64,000 bases of DNA, taken from assembly GCA_030549495.1 (NCBI GenBank), contig JAUIRK010000266.1, positions 1 to 64,000 on the forward strand. Direction: 5' to 3'. This document shows, one piece after another, positions 39,801 through 46,689 of the stretch. The notes under the pieces were generated by a model. The model had not been told where the DNA came from. It made no database searches and saw only the letters and a list, made by a program, of their open reading frames with translations. Every line of letters starts with the position of its first letter. Within the stretch, counting starts at the first letter, position 1. Source of the DNA: Nectonema munidae (Eukaryota; Nematomorpha; Nectonematoida; Nectonematidae). The translations under genes were made by a program, and so were the position numbers.

Positions 39801-42800
39801 ACTCCCTCTCACTTCGGAATCTTTGAAGGGAGTCTGAAGGAATCAAAGAGTAGATGAAGGCTTGTATCATGTCAATGCCCAAGTGACGATTGTTGCTGGA
39901 AGGCATGTGAGTGTACTTGCCATTGGTGAAGCCAACAAAGGTGGGAATGTTTGCAGAAGTCAGACCCAGCCTTCGTGCAAGGTTCGGAGACAAATTTATA
40001 TTTATGCTCGCAATGTGAATGCCTAAAATAATGTTTGCGATTAACTCTTTAGGTTCGGTACTCGTGGTTGAACACTTGATTATATTGGAGAACATTAAAT
40101 TTTTAAAAATTGCGTTTATTTTGAGAAAACTTCGGTATCATATTTATTAGAATTGCTAGAAAACATTCTTACTACTTCTTTATATCTGATTTAAGTTTTC
40201 GTTGAAAACATCTAAACTTAAACGTAAAAAATACCTTGCTATTTCTCGCGGAACCCTTAGGGAGTTTTATGGAGGCATAGTGTTTCGCGGAACACCGGTT
40301 GAAAAACGCTGCTCTATGGTGACAGGCAATGGCGGATACAAGGGGCGGGACTACCGGGCCTCGCCCCCCCCCCCTCCCTGTCGAGTATACATATTTTTGA
40401 ACAAAGTCTTTATTAATTAAACTAAAATTAAATAATTTATTTATTTGTAGAATAAAATAATTAAATTTTTAAATAAAAATACTTTAGTTTAAAAGTACAT
40501 TTTTTAAAAATGGGGTCTTCTGTTCGAAACTCAAAAAATCTGCCTATAGCTAGAATTTATAATTTTTAATCTTTTAATTTTATTTCAGGTATAACTTTTG
40601 TTTGTATTTTATGATTAATGAATTGTCACTTACTGATGACTTAGATTTCATGCATAGCAACAGTGATTGGCAGGAAAATATTTGATGATGTTTGTAAATC
40701 AAGGTTTTTCTCTGTTATCGCTGATGAGACAACTGATCGGTCTCACAAAACTCAGCTTTCCGTCAGCGTGCGTTACATAAAGGATCATTTGATTATGGAT
40801 CGTTTTTTGGAGTTTATGAATCCGGATTCATTGAGTGGAGTAGCACTTGCAAATGAAATACTTAGTGTGCTTAAACGTGCTGGTCTTGATCCAACTTGCC
40901 TCATGGGACAAGGTTATGATGGTGCTGCATCAATGAGTGGAGCTTTTAATGGAGTTCAAGCCGAAATGAAACGACTTTGTGGAAATCAAGCAATTTACGT
41001 GCATTGCGCTGCACATTCTCTCAATTTAACTCTTGTGAAAGCTTCAAATATCCCTGAGATCACAAATGCATTTGGAATTGTGGACAGCTTAGCCAGGTTC
41101 TTCACTAGGAGTGCTTTAAGAACAAAAGCATTGGAATAAGCTCTCAAGTCAGCCAGTGTCGTTTCATCAAAATATAGACTCAAAGTTCCATGCCAAACAC
41201 GTTGGGTGGAAAAGCAAGAAGCAATTCACACAGCATATACTTTATATTCTGTTGTACTGGAGATTTTAGAAGGCATGCGTCAGGAAAACTCTCTATCATC
41301 TACAGATGCGTACAGTTTGTTTACCTCTTTAACTAAACCAAAGTTTGTTATATCATTGACTGTAATGAACGATCTGATGGCAATAACTAAGAAGCTGTCT
41401 GTTGCTTTGCAGTCAGTATCAAATGATTTATTTTCAGCCATTAACCATGTCTGCATAATCAAAGAGCAGCTACAGGAATGGACAAGCAATGAACTATATT
41501 TTCAAAAATTATTTCAGAAAGCTCAAGATTTATACGGTGACGAACCTTTGTCCGTTCCCAAAAGAGTTGGACGCCAAATGAAAATCAATAATATTCCAGT
41601 AACCTCCTCATTAGAGAACTATCGCCGTTCTATTTATTTGCCATTTTTAGATGGCATAATTAGTCAAATTGATGATCGTTTTTTGAGTCATCATTCAACT
41701 TATTTTCTTCTTTCTAGGTTACTACCGCAATTTGCCAAAAATTTGGATTTTTAGTTCAGTTAAAGAAGGAATTATTCAATATTGCGGAATGTTAAACTGC
41801 TCTTTAGATGAAGTTGAACTGGAATTTGAAACGTGGAAAACCTTTTGTAAATCAGCTCCTGATTATTCTCATGATTGCATCTCAGCATTAAATTTATGCA
41901 ATACATCATATTATCCCAACATCCATTTACTTTTAACTATTTTTGCTACTTTGTCAGTCTCATCAGCTACTGCTGAGCGAACATTTTCAGTTCTTAAATA
42001 CTTAAAGACATATCTTCGAACAACTATGGGAGCAGACCGTCTCAATGGATTAGCTCTAGCCTACATCTATCGTGATTTTGACTCCACAGAGGTAACAGAA
42101 AAAATAATTGAACTTTTTGTTCTTGAGCAGAGAAAAATCCCTATGTAGATCTAATTCTCTATATGTCTTTTGATTTTACCATTTGATTTTGACATGTATA
42201 AAAATATATTTTTCAATTTTAATAATTAATTTAATTATTTAATATAAATTAAAATTATGCATGATTTGATTTGCACATATTATAATAACTAACATATTGT
42301 ATGATAAGAAGTTATTATTATAAGTATTACCAAATTAAAAAAAAAGCAAAATCACTCAAAAATTAAGGAATAAATATGTTGAAATGGCCCCCTTTGTGAT
42401 CAATTGCTGGATCCGCCACTGGTGACAGGTATGTTGATTTCGGTTATTCAATTCCCAGTATTGTTGATTTTGGAAAATTTTCCCCACTAACCACACCTAT
42501 TGAGGTAAATAAGCCAAAAGAAATAGAAAAGTAATAGTGAAATAGCTAGCCATGACCAGCGATTCATATGTGCTACCTGAACTAATGTGATCAATCAAAC
42601 TAAAGTGATTCTAATTTTTGATACAAAAAAAATTAAATACTCGAAAGATGGTATATAATCTAAATGTGTAGAAAAAGGAGTTCTACGAGTTAATTTGTAA
42701 TTTAAATATGTCTTCGATTTTTATACAAAAATTAAACGCGATGCTTAGGAACTGAAAAACAAACAAAAATTTATTTATAAAATCCAAAAGATTCGCATAA

Positions 42801-45800
42801 TCATCAGAAAACGAAACTTTCAATTTTAACTAAATTCTTAAAGTATAAAAGTTTTTGAGGAAAAATGTTGATGTATCTCTCATATGAATAGCTGGTCACA
42901 AATAGGATAAAGAAATACCTTGTTTTGTAAATAAAATTGGTCTTTTGGCTTATTTACACCGAATAGGTGTAGTCAGTCGGTAATCAAATTTCCGGCTACA
43001 TTCACTCATATAAAACTCTCCAACCTTCAGTTATTTGTTTTCAGTTGTTTTCTCTATCAATCAAATATCCTTTCATCAATTCCTGTAGTGTGCCTGATAG
43101 ACTACTTCATTTTCAAATGAAAAGCCTATCCCCCCCCCCCCCCCCCCTCCAACAATTTTGTATTTTTTAAACAAGTGTATATGCGATAGGGAAATTAAAT
43201 TAAAAAATTTTCGCTGGAAGTCTAGTATTTAAATTTCGCCAATTTTGTAAAAAAATATAAAGTAGTCTTATAAATTTAGGTATGCGTTGAATACACTGTA
43301 TTTTAAAGGATTGCTTGAATATTTAGTCTCCTGTAGTATTTTTAGACCAGTAATTTTGAAAATTGCAAAAAAATCACCCCCTCCCCCAATAATTATGAGG
43401 ATGTGCACCCCTGAGCTCGTGATAGCTATAAATCCTACTTTCAGAGAAATACAATGTTTATTTGTTCTAACCCAAGGCGTTATTCACGTGATTAGAAAGG
43501 AAATTGAAGAATCGGGAATGAACTCAATCCTAATAGATGAGTGTAAAAATAATAGCGGACATGAAGAATTATGAGTTTTTTTTGCTTTGCCTCTATCATA
43601 TATGAATGATTGTGTTCTCTTTAAACTATTTTTTAAGATCAATTAACTTTGGACTAACTTTGAAAGATAAAGTAAGTAATGAAAAAGTTAGAAATTTGAC
43701 AGGCGTGATTGATATCAACGAAGTTAAAAAAACGCAAAGACTCAGGTGGGCTGGACATGCATGCTTCCAGAAGAAATAGTGGCGAGCTTTTAAACGATCC
43801 TTTAGAATTAAATTTCCTTAGAAGAGAAAAAGGTAGAACTAAACTAACGTGGATGGAAAATATTAAGAAGGATATGAAATGTTTAGGGCTTAAACTTCGT
43901 GATGAAGAGAGAGGTTATATTGGAGACGCAAAGTCAAGATTACTTGAATCAATTTATTTAATTGTCATCTTTGGTGAACCGGCCTACTCCAGGTTGCTAG
44001 GATCAATCATGACCGTTAAGATGGAATGATAATGATGATTTGTCGAGCTAAAAGGTAGTGATGCGAACACAATTACAAAAGATAATTCGAAAAAAGAGTG
44101 AATAATCTTTTTAAATTGGAGTAAAGGAGAATGTAAAAATATTAAAAAAACTTATTGGAATTGTTTAACTTTGCACATAAGATATTTACAAAATATAAAA
44201 TCCTTAAAAAAAAACTTAAAACACACTTATGTGGATTGGATTAGCTGATCAATTTCCGTTTGATATAATGATTTATTGATTTTCGTTTGTTCCTATTATT
44301 TTGGGTGGTTTTGCTTTTCTTTTTGTTTAGAACCAATCCAGTCACGCATTCTTGATTTCTTCTCACTCCTATTTTACTTTTCTTCTAGTCAAACTTTACT
44401 CAAATTCTCACAATTCTCATTTAATGCTGCTTTTTACTTTCACGTTAATATTTCTAATTTATTTAATTTTTTATTTAATTGTTCATCACATGTAATCGCT
44501 ACTTTGTAAAAATTGTATACTTAAATTATTATCCTCATTTTAACAAATTTGCAAGCTTATAATGTTTAAGGATTTATTATATTATAGAACATATAAACAT
44601 ATTGTTTTTTTCTTGTTTCAAATAATAAATACCTAAATAAAAAAAAAATTGCACGAAGTTAGAGAAAGTATTATTTAGTATGAAATACAAGAAATTCAAA
44701 AAATGTTTTTCTAGAATAACCAAGGATCATTAAAGATAATCCAGAATGTTTTTAACTAATATAGATCTAAAACGATCAAGGGATAATCACGCTTTTAAAA
44801 GATTCTTGATTCAATATGAAGATATGATGAATAAAGAGACTAGCATGCCTTTATATTGGAAATCTTGGAATAATTCTTCGATCAAAGGCTCATAATGTTC
44901 ACAGGAGTAGCACCAGTCAGAATACGCGATGATAAGGTAAGGAGATTTATAACTATCTTCAATTACTTCTTCCTCAAATTCTCTAAAAATTAGCAAATGA
45001 TATATATGATGAAAATTTGATCTAGTTTAAGGCAAGCAAAAAAGGCGCAATAATCAGATATAGAGAGCTTACAAGAAATAAATATTCAAAGGAGAACTTA
45101 ATCGACTCATAAATTAAGAGTAATTTAAAAACTCAGCGTAAGATATATGCCAAGTCTGTTTTGAATCGAATTTAGAAATACTAATAAGCATTTGAATCAT
45201 CCCTATATTGAGTTTTTTTAATATTAAAATACTAAAAAATAAAGAGGTATGTTTTTAAGAAAAGTTATGGGCTCTATTTTTAACATTTTGTGATTTTTTC
45301 TTCTTTGATTGAGTTAAGAAAAATGATTATATGAATTAAAATTTTTGATATTTTACCAATATTATAAATTTAACCCTCAAAACATTTTGGTGTAAAAAAT
45401 GTACACATGAGCGTTTGAACAGTTATAGTTTTTTTAAAGATAATACAAATACTTTGTAAATGAAATGTTCTTTGATTTGGATTTTTAATTTTAACAAGAT
45501 ACTACATTTTATTAATGGTTTACATATAAATTAACGTCATCAATATTTAGTGGTGGAAAATGTATATTGTTTCTTTAATTAATTCATTTGACTTCATAAT
45601 TATTTTCTATAATTTTATATTGTAAATATTTGAAAGCTATCACCTATCACATGTATTTATATGATCGGAGCGGACTAAAAAATTAAGGAGCAGACAAAAC
45701 AGAAACACTGGGACTCGTTTTAACCGGACAGTGAACAGTTCTACATGTATGAAATATTTTCTTATAGTTATGATAAATCTCAAACATATTCAACATGTAT

Positions 45801-46677
45801 AAGTGCTTGTCAAACACATCAATATTATCTCAATTGCTTTCATCATTTTTTGCTTCACTTTTGAAAAGCACATATATTTGCTTTAAATGAATAGTAAAAG
45901 AATTATTGAATTCTAAAATATAAAAATGTCCGAATAACACATTTAAAATACTACAAATTAGACTAAACGGCATCTCAAACAAAATCACAGAATTAACACA
46001 CCCCTCACAAACCAATTCAATCCCAAGATGTAACTATTCAAAAAACTAAACTCAACCCAAACTCCAAAAGACCTCGCACATAAGAACCGAGTAAAACAGC
46101 GATTCAATAGGTGAGGGCCTAATAACATAGATCCACGAAAACACCAAGTAAACAGCACTCACACAAGAATATACAAATACATTCACAGATCAAATCATTC
46201 AAATCATACTCAACAACCCCTGCTACATAGCTAAGCTACTATTTACATACCACTCAGTAAAGATATGAACTACACAAACGATGACCACCAAAACTTCTCC
46301 ACAGAGCTCTTAAACCACTAAAATCGGCGCAAACACCTATTCAACATAATGATTTCCTCTCTAAACAGCCCCCCCCTCAAAACCTCACACACAACCGACA
46401 CCCTAAAAATTCTTTGAAACTAAGTGAAAACTTTAAAAAATATAAAAAAAATTGATTAATTATTTCAAGTTTTGCAAAAATTTTAAAATTGAAGGATTTT
46501 CCAAAAATGCACAAGATGGGTTAATGAAGGATATACAATGAAAAAATCACCATACTTGAGAGAAATCCTGAAGGACTCATAAATGGCGATCGATGATTCC
46601 ACACCACCTCCACCATCTACCATAAAGGTTTCCTTCTTGGATTTTGGCAGGTGATCATGTTCGTTGTTGTGTCGCAA
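15424..46677 (-). CDS. DNAJC16: DNAJC16 (ERdj8) orthologue, nine exons, 5' part not found
   Basis: The orthologue is a J-domain co-chaperone of the ER membrane with a thioredoxin fold; human ERdj8 influences autophagosome size. Visible exons, in transcript order: 46677-46556, 44982-44849, 40022-39674, 38080-37838, 36440-36175, 33026-32665, 28072-27908, 18648-18342, 15824-15424. They encode the linker, thioredoxin domain with SDWCYSC, luminal region, transmembrane segment, LRPG and VLNGHRRYFC motifs and the WLDRL...YWPP terminus, in the order of the human protein. Six of eight exon joins keep phase; two require an undetected exon (39674 to 38080, 27908 to 18648). One join uses a GC donor. The J domain (HPD) was not found between 46.7 and 64 kb, so it may lie outside or in very short exons. 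Introns reach about 9 kb and hold most of the window's transposons. Confidence 0.92.
15825..17865. other. DNAJC16 intron part without recognised elements
   Basis: AT-rich and without coding signal. A block near 16805-16880 (AGAGTTGGCAATTTAAACC) resembles the end of some hAT elements but has no partner here. Confidence 0.35.
17866..18200. repeat. GGAGTCGG-type repeat split by the second SINE
   Basis: 17866-17990 carries GGAGCC, GGGAGTCGGAG, GAGTCGGAATTCG and GGAGTCGG, and 18135-18200 resumes with TCAAAGTCGGAAGCAAAGAG. The pattern resembles the GGAGTCGGAGTCGG subterminal repeats of some hAT (SPIN-like) elements. The SINE at 17999-18126 sits in the middle. Confidence 0.45.
17999..18126 (-). mobile_element. 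tRNA-derived SINE, copy 2
   Basis: Aligns throughout with 4435-4583: GGTAAAGGTACTGTGGGGTG, TTTTCAT, AATTGCGC, then the minus-strand B box (GGTTCGATACC) and CAAGACCTTGAGTTATCGAA. AAGCATAC occurs on both sides (17991-17998 and 18127-18134), a possible 8-bp target duplication. It lies about 215 bp downstream of a DNAJC16 exon, in the intron. Confidence 0.75.
18342..18648 (-). CDS. DNAJC16: DNAJC16 penultimate exon (VLNGHRRYFC)
   Basis: Acceptor ATATAATTAG, first codon GTG (phase 0). It encodes VIGPNRDLVINPKNCVGTVL VLNGHRRYFCIYHAR, then a very basic Lys/Ser/Arg stretch (KSKKSKKSSKQHSRKTK) to KHPL. The donor after CTAA is GTACTG, leaving phase 1, which matches the terminal exon exactly. Human has GYVLALNGHKKYFCLF at the same place. 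The basic tail is lineage-specific. Another long frame overlaps it on the opposite strand but carries no domain. Confidence 0.92.
18750..18877. mobile_element. piggyBac-like MITE, copy 1
   Basis: Starts TTAACCTTTTGAAGACC and ends GGTCCTCAAAGGGTAAAA, an inverted repeat of the form CCCTTTGAGGACC. The interior holds the palindrome-like GGTACACCAGTGTCAC. Related copies are at 30302-30421 and 52691-52806. The TTAA border is kept on the left only. Confidence 0.6.
19080..20800 (-). mobile_element. ZBED5-like hAT relic in a DNAJC16 intron
   Basis: In order on the minus strand: VLKNESLKPLKFLASFHTCS (20740-20680, BED/zinc-finger region), then IGDMAIHILSKV, LLGFFRYAHHGE (20270-20240), EEFLFRGDL, VFNIIKGFF, RYIEFGNVMKFLKQ (about 19770) and SGFPFLVTRLTYF. 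The order matches the ZBED5/FAM200 group of hAT transposases. Frames are broken many times, so this is an old, inactive copy inserted against the same strand as the host gene. Confidence 0.65.
21278..22506 (+). mobile_element. pogo/Tigger-like element, complete ends, broken transposase
   Basis: Left end CAGTAGAATCTCG after TA; the right end in reverse complement is CAGTAAAATCCCC (flank TG, a mutated TA), 1229 bp in all. Inside on the plus strand, broken frames read KVLIFF, DNAPSHLKDQDLSNV and LVFIPSNTTSTLQPLYQCI. That is the second catalytic Asp box of pogo/Tigger DDE transposases (LDNAPSH...VFLPPNTTSLLQPLDQG). Upstream catalytic motifs are unclear, and the protein could not be made from this copy. 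Confidence 0.8.
22510..25580. other. Intron stretch with poly-G tracts and a hAT-like end
   Basis: No gene is seen. CAGGGGCGGATCTAGACATT at 23294 looks like a hAT terminus (compare CAGTGGCGGATCCAG at 42421) and is followed within about 25 bp by an uninterrupted run of about 19 G (about 23320-23338). A second run of about 18 G lies at 24597-24613. No right-hand terminus was found for either. Confidence 0.5.
25582..26078. repeat. Repeat family with GGCCAAATGTC-type ends, copy 1
   Basis: The left edge has GGTTATTTGGCCAAAGGACT, GCCAATGGATATTTGGC, CTAAACGGACATTTC. The right edge carries complementary blocks, GGTGAAATGTCCATTCGC, GGGCTAAATGTTC, GGCCAAATGTCTGCCGG. Both ends are thus built of short repeats of one motif in opposite orientation. 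The interior holds two tandem blocks containing ATTCATCAC.TAATTTGTGTATA. A second copy is at 35383-35815, and both lie within or next to pogo-like elements. Confidence 0.7.
26390..27303 (-). mobile_element. pogo-like element, copy A, interrupted by a LINE
   Basis: Two halves, 26430-26516 and 27045-27303, align with 35205-35365 and 35820-35988 (for example CATATGTTAACT, CAGTAAACTTCCGTG, GAGATTTTGACC, ACAGATTTCCCTGTA). The right end CAGGGAAATC is of pogo/Tigger type. The halves are separated by a LINE at 26517-27032. The left boundary is uncertain. No intact coding frame remains. Confidence 0.65.
26517..27032 (-). mobile_element. Jockey-like LINE 3' end with 12-bp target duplication
   Basis: Flanked by a perfect AAACTTTATTAG at 26505-26516 and 27033-27044. 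On the minus strand it reads ETHSNPLCPVCNQHPHNTHH, then LFNCPHIFTTLKPIHLW, the zinc-knuckle tail of Jockey/I-type reverse transcriptases ('CPLC....H.T.HLF.CP.....L...DLW'). It ends with a (CAA)n tail next to the left duplication. It is 516 bp, 5'-truncated, with one visible in-frame stop after the LW, and inserted into pogo-like copy A. Confidence 0.9.
27361..27450. repeat. TATAAGTCGAC-containing repeat end
   Basis: CGGAGTATAAGTCGACCCCC and GAGGTATAAGTCGACATCT occur about 60 bp apart. The phrase is common at the ends of some DNA transposons, but I cannot define an element here. Confidence 0.35.
27908..28072 (-). CDS. DNAJC16: DNAJC16 exon with the LRPG motif
   Basis: Acceptor TTTTTGTAG, then G ATC GTG AAG (one base completes the upstream codon). 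It encodes IVKHDIVFYELKVDTYNAMI, then CSLRPGCRTIVIFVDENTKE and KLLKKFSEIVYPYR. The donor is CGCAA|GTAAGT, phase 2. Human DNAJC16 has LVRLRPGHMNVVLI followed by KTSLLQKFALEVYTF here. The next visible exon (18648) starts in phase 0, so at least one exon, corresponding to about 43 human residues, must lie in the 9.3-kb gap. Confidence 0.92.
28080..29600. other. DNAJC16 intron, no gene; possible hAT-type end at 28430-28535
   Basis: CGATGGGATTTCGATTAGG ... CCGATTAATCACCCCATCACTAG at 28455-28535 reads, in reverse complement, TAGTGATGGGGTGATTAATCGG. This resembles hAT termini of the CAGTGATGGGCGATTAATCG type. No left end was found, and the small frames overlapping it have no recognisable domain. Confidence 0.35.
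29609..29745 (-). mobile_element. tRNA-derived SINE, copy 3
   Basis: Matches copy 1: GGTAAATGTACCTTGGGCTG, TTTTCATCTAGAAAGCACAA, TTGCGCC, and GCGGGATCGAACCCAAGAC, which keeps the minus-strand B box GGTTCGATCCC. A short deletion removes the 'cttgagtt' part between the A- and B-box regions. No clear target duplication. Confidence 0.7.
30302..30421. mobile_element. piggyBac-like MITE, copy 2
   Basis: Begins TTAACCCTTTAAGGACCGG and ends AATCTTCAAAGAGTAAAA, with the internal palindrome GGTACACCGGTGTCAC. Same architecture and size (about 120 bp) as 18750-18877. Confidence 0.65.
31765..31955 (+). mobile_element. Fragment of a multicopy transposon-like ORF
   Basis: The plus strand encodes EKMVVAIDVAERRIKFIQDY, then DNNLLTMDENEKEFILQNVI, ending CPRATKHEV stop. 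The phrase 'ND.AERGI.LIQ.FN..LTK.EEQKQFLLQVV..HR...P...K' is, from memory, a recurrent C-terminus in repeated arthropod ORFs of uncertain transposon class. It lies in a DNAJC16 intron with no visible N-terminal part. About 80 bp further, GAGAACCGCTGCTCTAG (32117-32133) is a hAT-type end. Confidence 0.4.
32665..33026 (-). CDS. DNAJC16: DNAJC16 transmembrane exon
   Basis: Acceptor TGATTTAG, first codon AAA (phase 0). It encodes KCLSLWNNLYSKYQEQPDQF, then FTRMSPSVAKLVPEM, HKFVTLLLKSVSNSDTIT, and the membrane segment VLSIIFSFFFVLCAGFFISY LLCVL. Human has the same order: WFYSASDYISDCW then PLLSLIFSALFILFGTVIVQ. The donor is uncertain. GTATTT after 32665 and GTGCGT about 130 bp earlier (after ...ISYLL) both leave the required phase 2, so the exon may be shorter. 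Confidence 0.85.
33040..34290. other. DNAJC16 intron, no element recognised
   Basis: AT-rich. A short local duplication of TTTATAGGAAAAA.TCTGTATTTTT occurs at 33917-34000. Confidence 0.35.
34300..34800. repeat. Dispersed repeat, copy 1 (partner at 47090-47500)
   Basis: Shared blocks in the same order: CACCAATCAT, GGCGAA.AG.CTC, CAAGATTGCTA, TAGACAACTCG.ATCACTA, ACAATTATATTTTTGTC, ATCATGTGTCTCT and TTTCTTTCAAA/TTTCATTTCAAA. Coding potential is nil. Probably a non-autonomous element, boundaries uncertain. Confidence 0.65.
34930..35988 (-). mobile_element. pogo-like element, copy B
   Basis: Right end ACAGATTTCACTG followed by TA at 35987. 35161-35349 on the minus strand encodes PKPRKFTGYLKDYRLSKGF, then FNRIAELTYAIMTTRYSVKK and ITDF, which resembles the C-terminal tail of Tigger-type transposases. 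It aligns with copy A (26390-27303) on both sides of an inserted repeat at 35383-35815. The left boundary is estimated from TTCGTTATACC-type sequence. Confidence 0.55.
35383..35815. repeat. GGCCAAATGTC-type repeat family, copy 2
   Basis: Matches 25582-26078 in its ends (ATTTCGCCAAACAAAG, CCAAACGGAGATTTGAAGG) and interior (CATAATTTGTGTATAAAAGT, TTACTGGAAGTAAAGCA). It interrupts pogo-like copy B. Confidence 0.65.
36175..36440 (-). CDS. DNAJC16: DNAJC16 exon, luminal region
   Basis: Acceptor CTTTTGAAG; the leading GT completes a Gly codon with the previous exon. It encodes ELGTNKELTFMLLYADKQPQ, then FIDSFQDASNLFKEMKRRKK and FYLYDTHSIPTTHDEAFQAY LNSFEFRK. The donor AGAAAG|GTATAT leaves phase 0, matching the next exon. 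It corresponds to human VRFVHVYSNRQQEFADTLL onward. Confidence 0.88.
36480..37820. other. DNAJC16 intron, nothing recognised
   Basis: AT-rich without repeat partners or coding signal. Confidence 0.4.
37838..38080 (-). CDS. DNAJC16: DNAJC16 exon (YLSLPRISSQ)
   Basis: Acceptor CTTTTAAG, two bases, then LKAFIKDHSYLSLPRISSQE, VFDDICPLPDSQQSPFSSLT, KSLCVVLVLSSKRLQLQLP, and KLDFFKHCSYYLG. The donor TTGG|GTTTGA leaves phase 1, matching the next exon. Human has DDFITRNKYLLAARLTSQKL FHELCP and CVVLLTAETTKLSKPFEAF. The upstream neighbour ends in phase 2 while this exon needs phase 1, so an exon is missing between. Confidence 0.9.
38237..39270 (-). mobile_element. Tc1-like element, internally deleted, in a DNAJC16 intron
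   Basis: CAGTGGAGTGCAAATGTTTT at the left and its imperfect reverse complement AAACATTTGCAATTCCACTG at the right, the latter followed by TA. Total 1034 bp. Minus-strand 38986-38744 encodes MPKVSLELRTKAVLLSINKS, then VISKFFNISRSNISQILSIY and KSTGTVTNKPKSSRPQK, the helix-turn-helix DNA-binding region of Tc1 transposases ending in the GRPRK-like AT hook. The DDE domain is mostly deleted or unreadable, so it is non-autonomous. Confidence 0.85.
39674..40022 (-). CDS. DNAJC16: DNAJC16 exon, second half of the thioredoxin fold
   Basis: Acceptor TTATTTTAG, two bases, then IHIASININLSPNLARRLGL, TSANIPTFVGFTNGKYTHM, the IPT being the thioredoxin cis-Pro loop. It continues DMIQAFIYSLIPSDSLQRF, LISWLDNWIIDNKVRCLLFS, SFAHKEKYSFG. 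The donor TTTGG|GTGAGA leaves phase 2. Human: VVHAGYERRLAHHLGAHSTP, NGKISFF, LTAFAYKDYLSFG. The match is close along its length. Confidence 0.95.
40235..40318. repeat. hAT-type terminus fragment (AACCGGTGTTCCGCG)
   Basis: In reverse complement the stretch reads TAGAGCAGCGTTTTTCAACC, then GGTGTTCCGCG and AGGGTTCCGCG, the usual terminus style of a widespread hAT group. A similar end is at 32117. It lies immediately left of the 8-bp duplication of the next element. Confidence 0.5.
40327..42421 (+). mobile_element. hAT element (Tip100/DUF4371 type), both ends and 8-bp duplication present
   Basis: Bounded by CAATGGCGGATAC at the left and GGATCCGCCACTG at the right (inverted), with a perfect GTGACAGG duplication at 40319-40326 and 42422-42429. 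The plus strand from 40640 encodes IGRKIFDDVCKSRFFSVIAD ETTD (catalytic Asp region), LMGQGYDGAASMSGAFNGVQ, HCAAHSLNLTLVKA (the CxxH box), CQTRWVEKQEA, and the dimerisation motif SSATAERTFSVLKYLKTYLR. There is an in-frame stop at 41137 and a +1 frame change near 41740. The N-terminus is deleted; 40327-40640 holds only a poly-C tract and AT-rich sequence. It is a fairly young but inactive copy in a DNAJC16 intron. Confidence 0.92.
42430..43395. other. Intron stretch with a poly-C tract
   Basis: No coding region. A run of about 17 C lies at 43130-43147, next to CCTCCAAC, resembling the C-rich subterminal parts of hAT elements in this window. AATAGGTGTAGT at 42963 mirrors ACACCTATTGAGG at 42494, with GCCAAAAGA/TTTTGGCTTATTTAC, hinting at an inverted-repeat element of about 490 bp (42480-42975). 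Confidence 0.4.
43400..43575 (+). mobile_element. Small hAT-like fragment (partner at 54660-54890)
   Basis: The plus-strand reading LVIAINPTFREIQ...VIRKEIEESGMNSILIDE CKNNSGHEEL recalls the hAT catalytic start ('I...S.FFSI..DE..D.S..EQL'). A diverged DNA copy with the same order of blocks (CTCGTGCTAGCTATAAGCCC, AACTCAATC, GGGCATGAATTATCAA) lies at 54660-54890. Confidence 0.4.
43600..44045 (+). mobile_element. LINE reverse-transcriptase C-terminal fragment
   Basis: The plus strand gives LTLKDKVSNEKVRNLTGVID, then RLRWAGHA (frame changed by a small indel), REKGRTKLTWMENIKKDMKC, LGLKLRDEE. This is the tail of LINE RTs that read 'V..RRLRWAGHV.RM....GRP+.RW.D.I..D...LG'. The copy ends in TGATAATGATGATT, a tail-like microsatellite. 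A related minus-strand copy lies at 51290-52015. Confidence 0.7.
44050..44800. other. DNAJC16 intron, nothing recognised
   Basis: AT-rich with no domain-bearing frame. Confidence 0.4.
44849..44982 (-). CDS. DNAJC16: DNAJC16 exon with the thioredoxin CxxC motif
   Basis: Acceptor AATTTTTAG, one base completing a Lys codon, then EFEEEVIEDSYKSPYLIIAY, SDWCYSCEHYEPLIEELFQD, FQYK. Human: SFKKPYLIKITSDWCFSCIH IEPVWKEV. The redox-type motif is C-Y-S-C. No GT donor fits the next exon in phase; AAAG|GCATGC (GC donor) does, giving YKGIHIAS across the join. The GTCTCT a few bases further would shift the frame. Confidence 0.9.
45000..45950. other. DNAJC16 intron, nothing recognised
   Basis: AT-rich, featureless. 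Confidence 0.4.
45950..46420. other. G-poor, C/A-rich strand-asymmetric segment
   Basis: For about 470 bp the plus strand is rich in A and C with very few G (CACACCCCTCACAAACC, CAACCCAAACTCCAAAAG, ACAACCCCTGCTACATAG), ending in an 8-C run. The boundaries are fairly sharp. The bias resembles that of 56090-57900. Minus-strand frames are broken and give no confident domain. Confidence 0.55.
46556..46677 (-). CDS. DNAJC16: DNAJC16 exon, linker between J and thioredoxin domains
   Basis: Acceptor GGATAAACAG, first codon TTG (frame set by the downstream join). It encodes LRHNNEHDHLPKSKKETFMV, DGGGGVESSIAIYESFRISL, K. The donor CTCAA|GTATGG leaves phase 2 and joins the CxxC exon in frame (RISLKEFEEEVIEDSY). 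The His-rich then Gly-rich stretch followed by ESFR parallels human RHFHENFYFDESFFHF. Weakly conserved by itself; the splice phase and order support it. Confidence 0.8.
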
Positions 46678-46689
46678 CTGTTTATCCTA

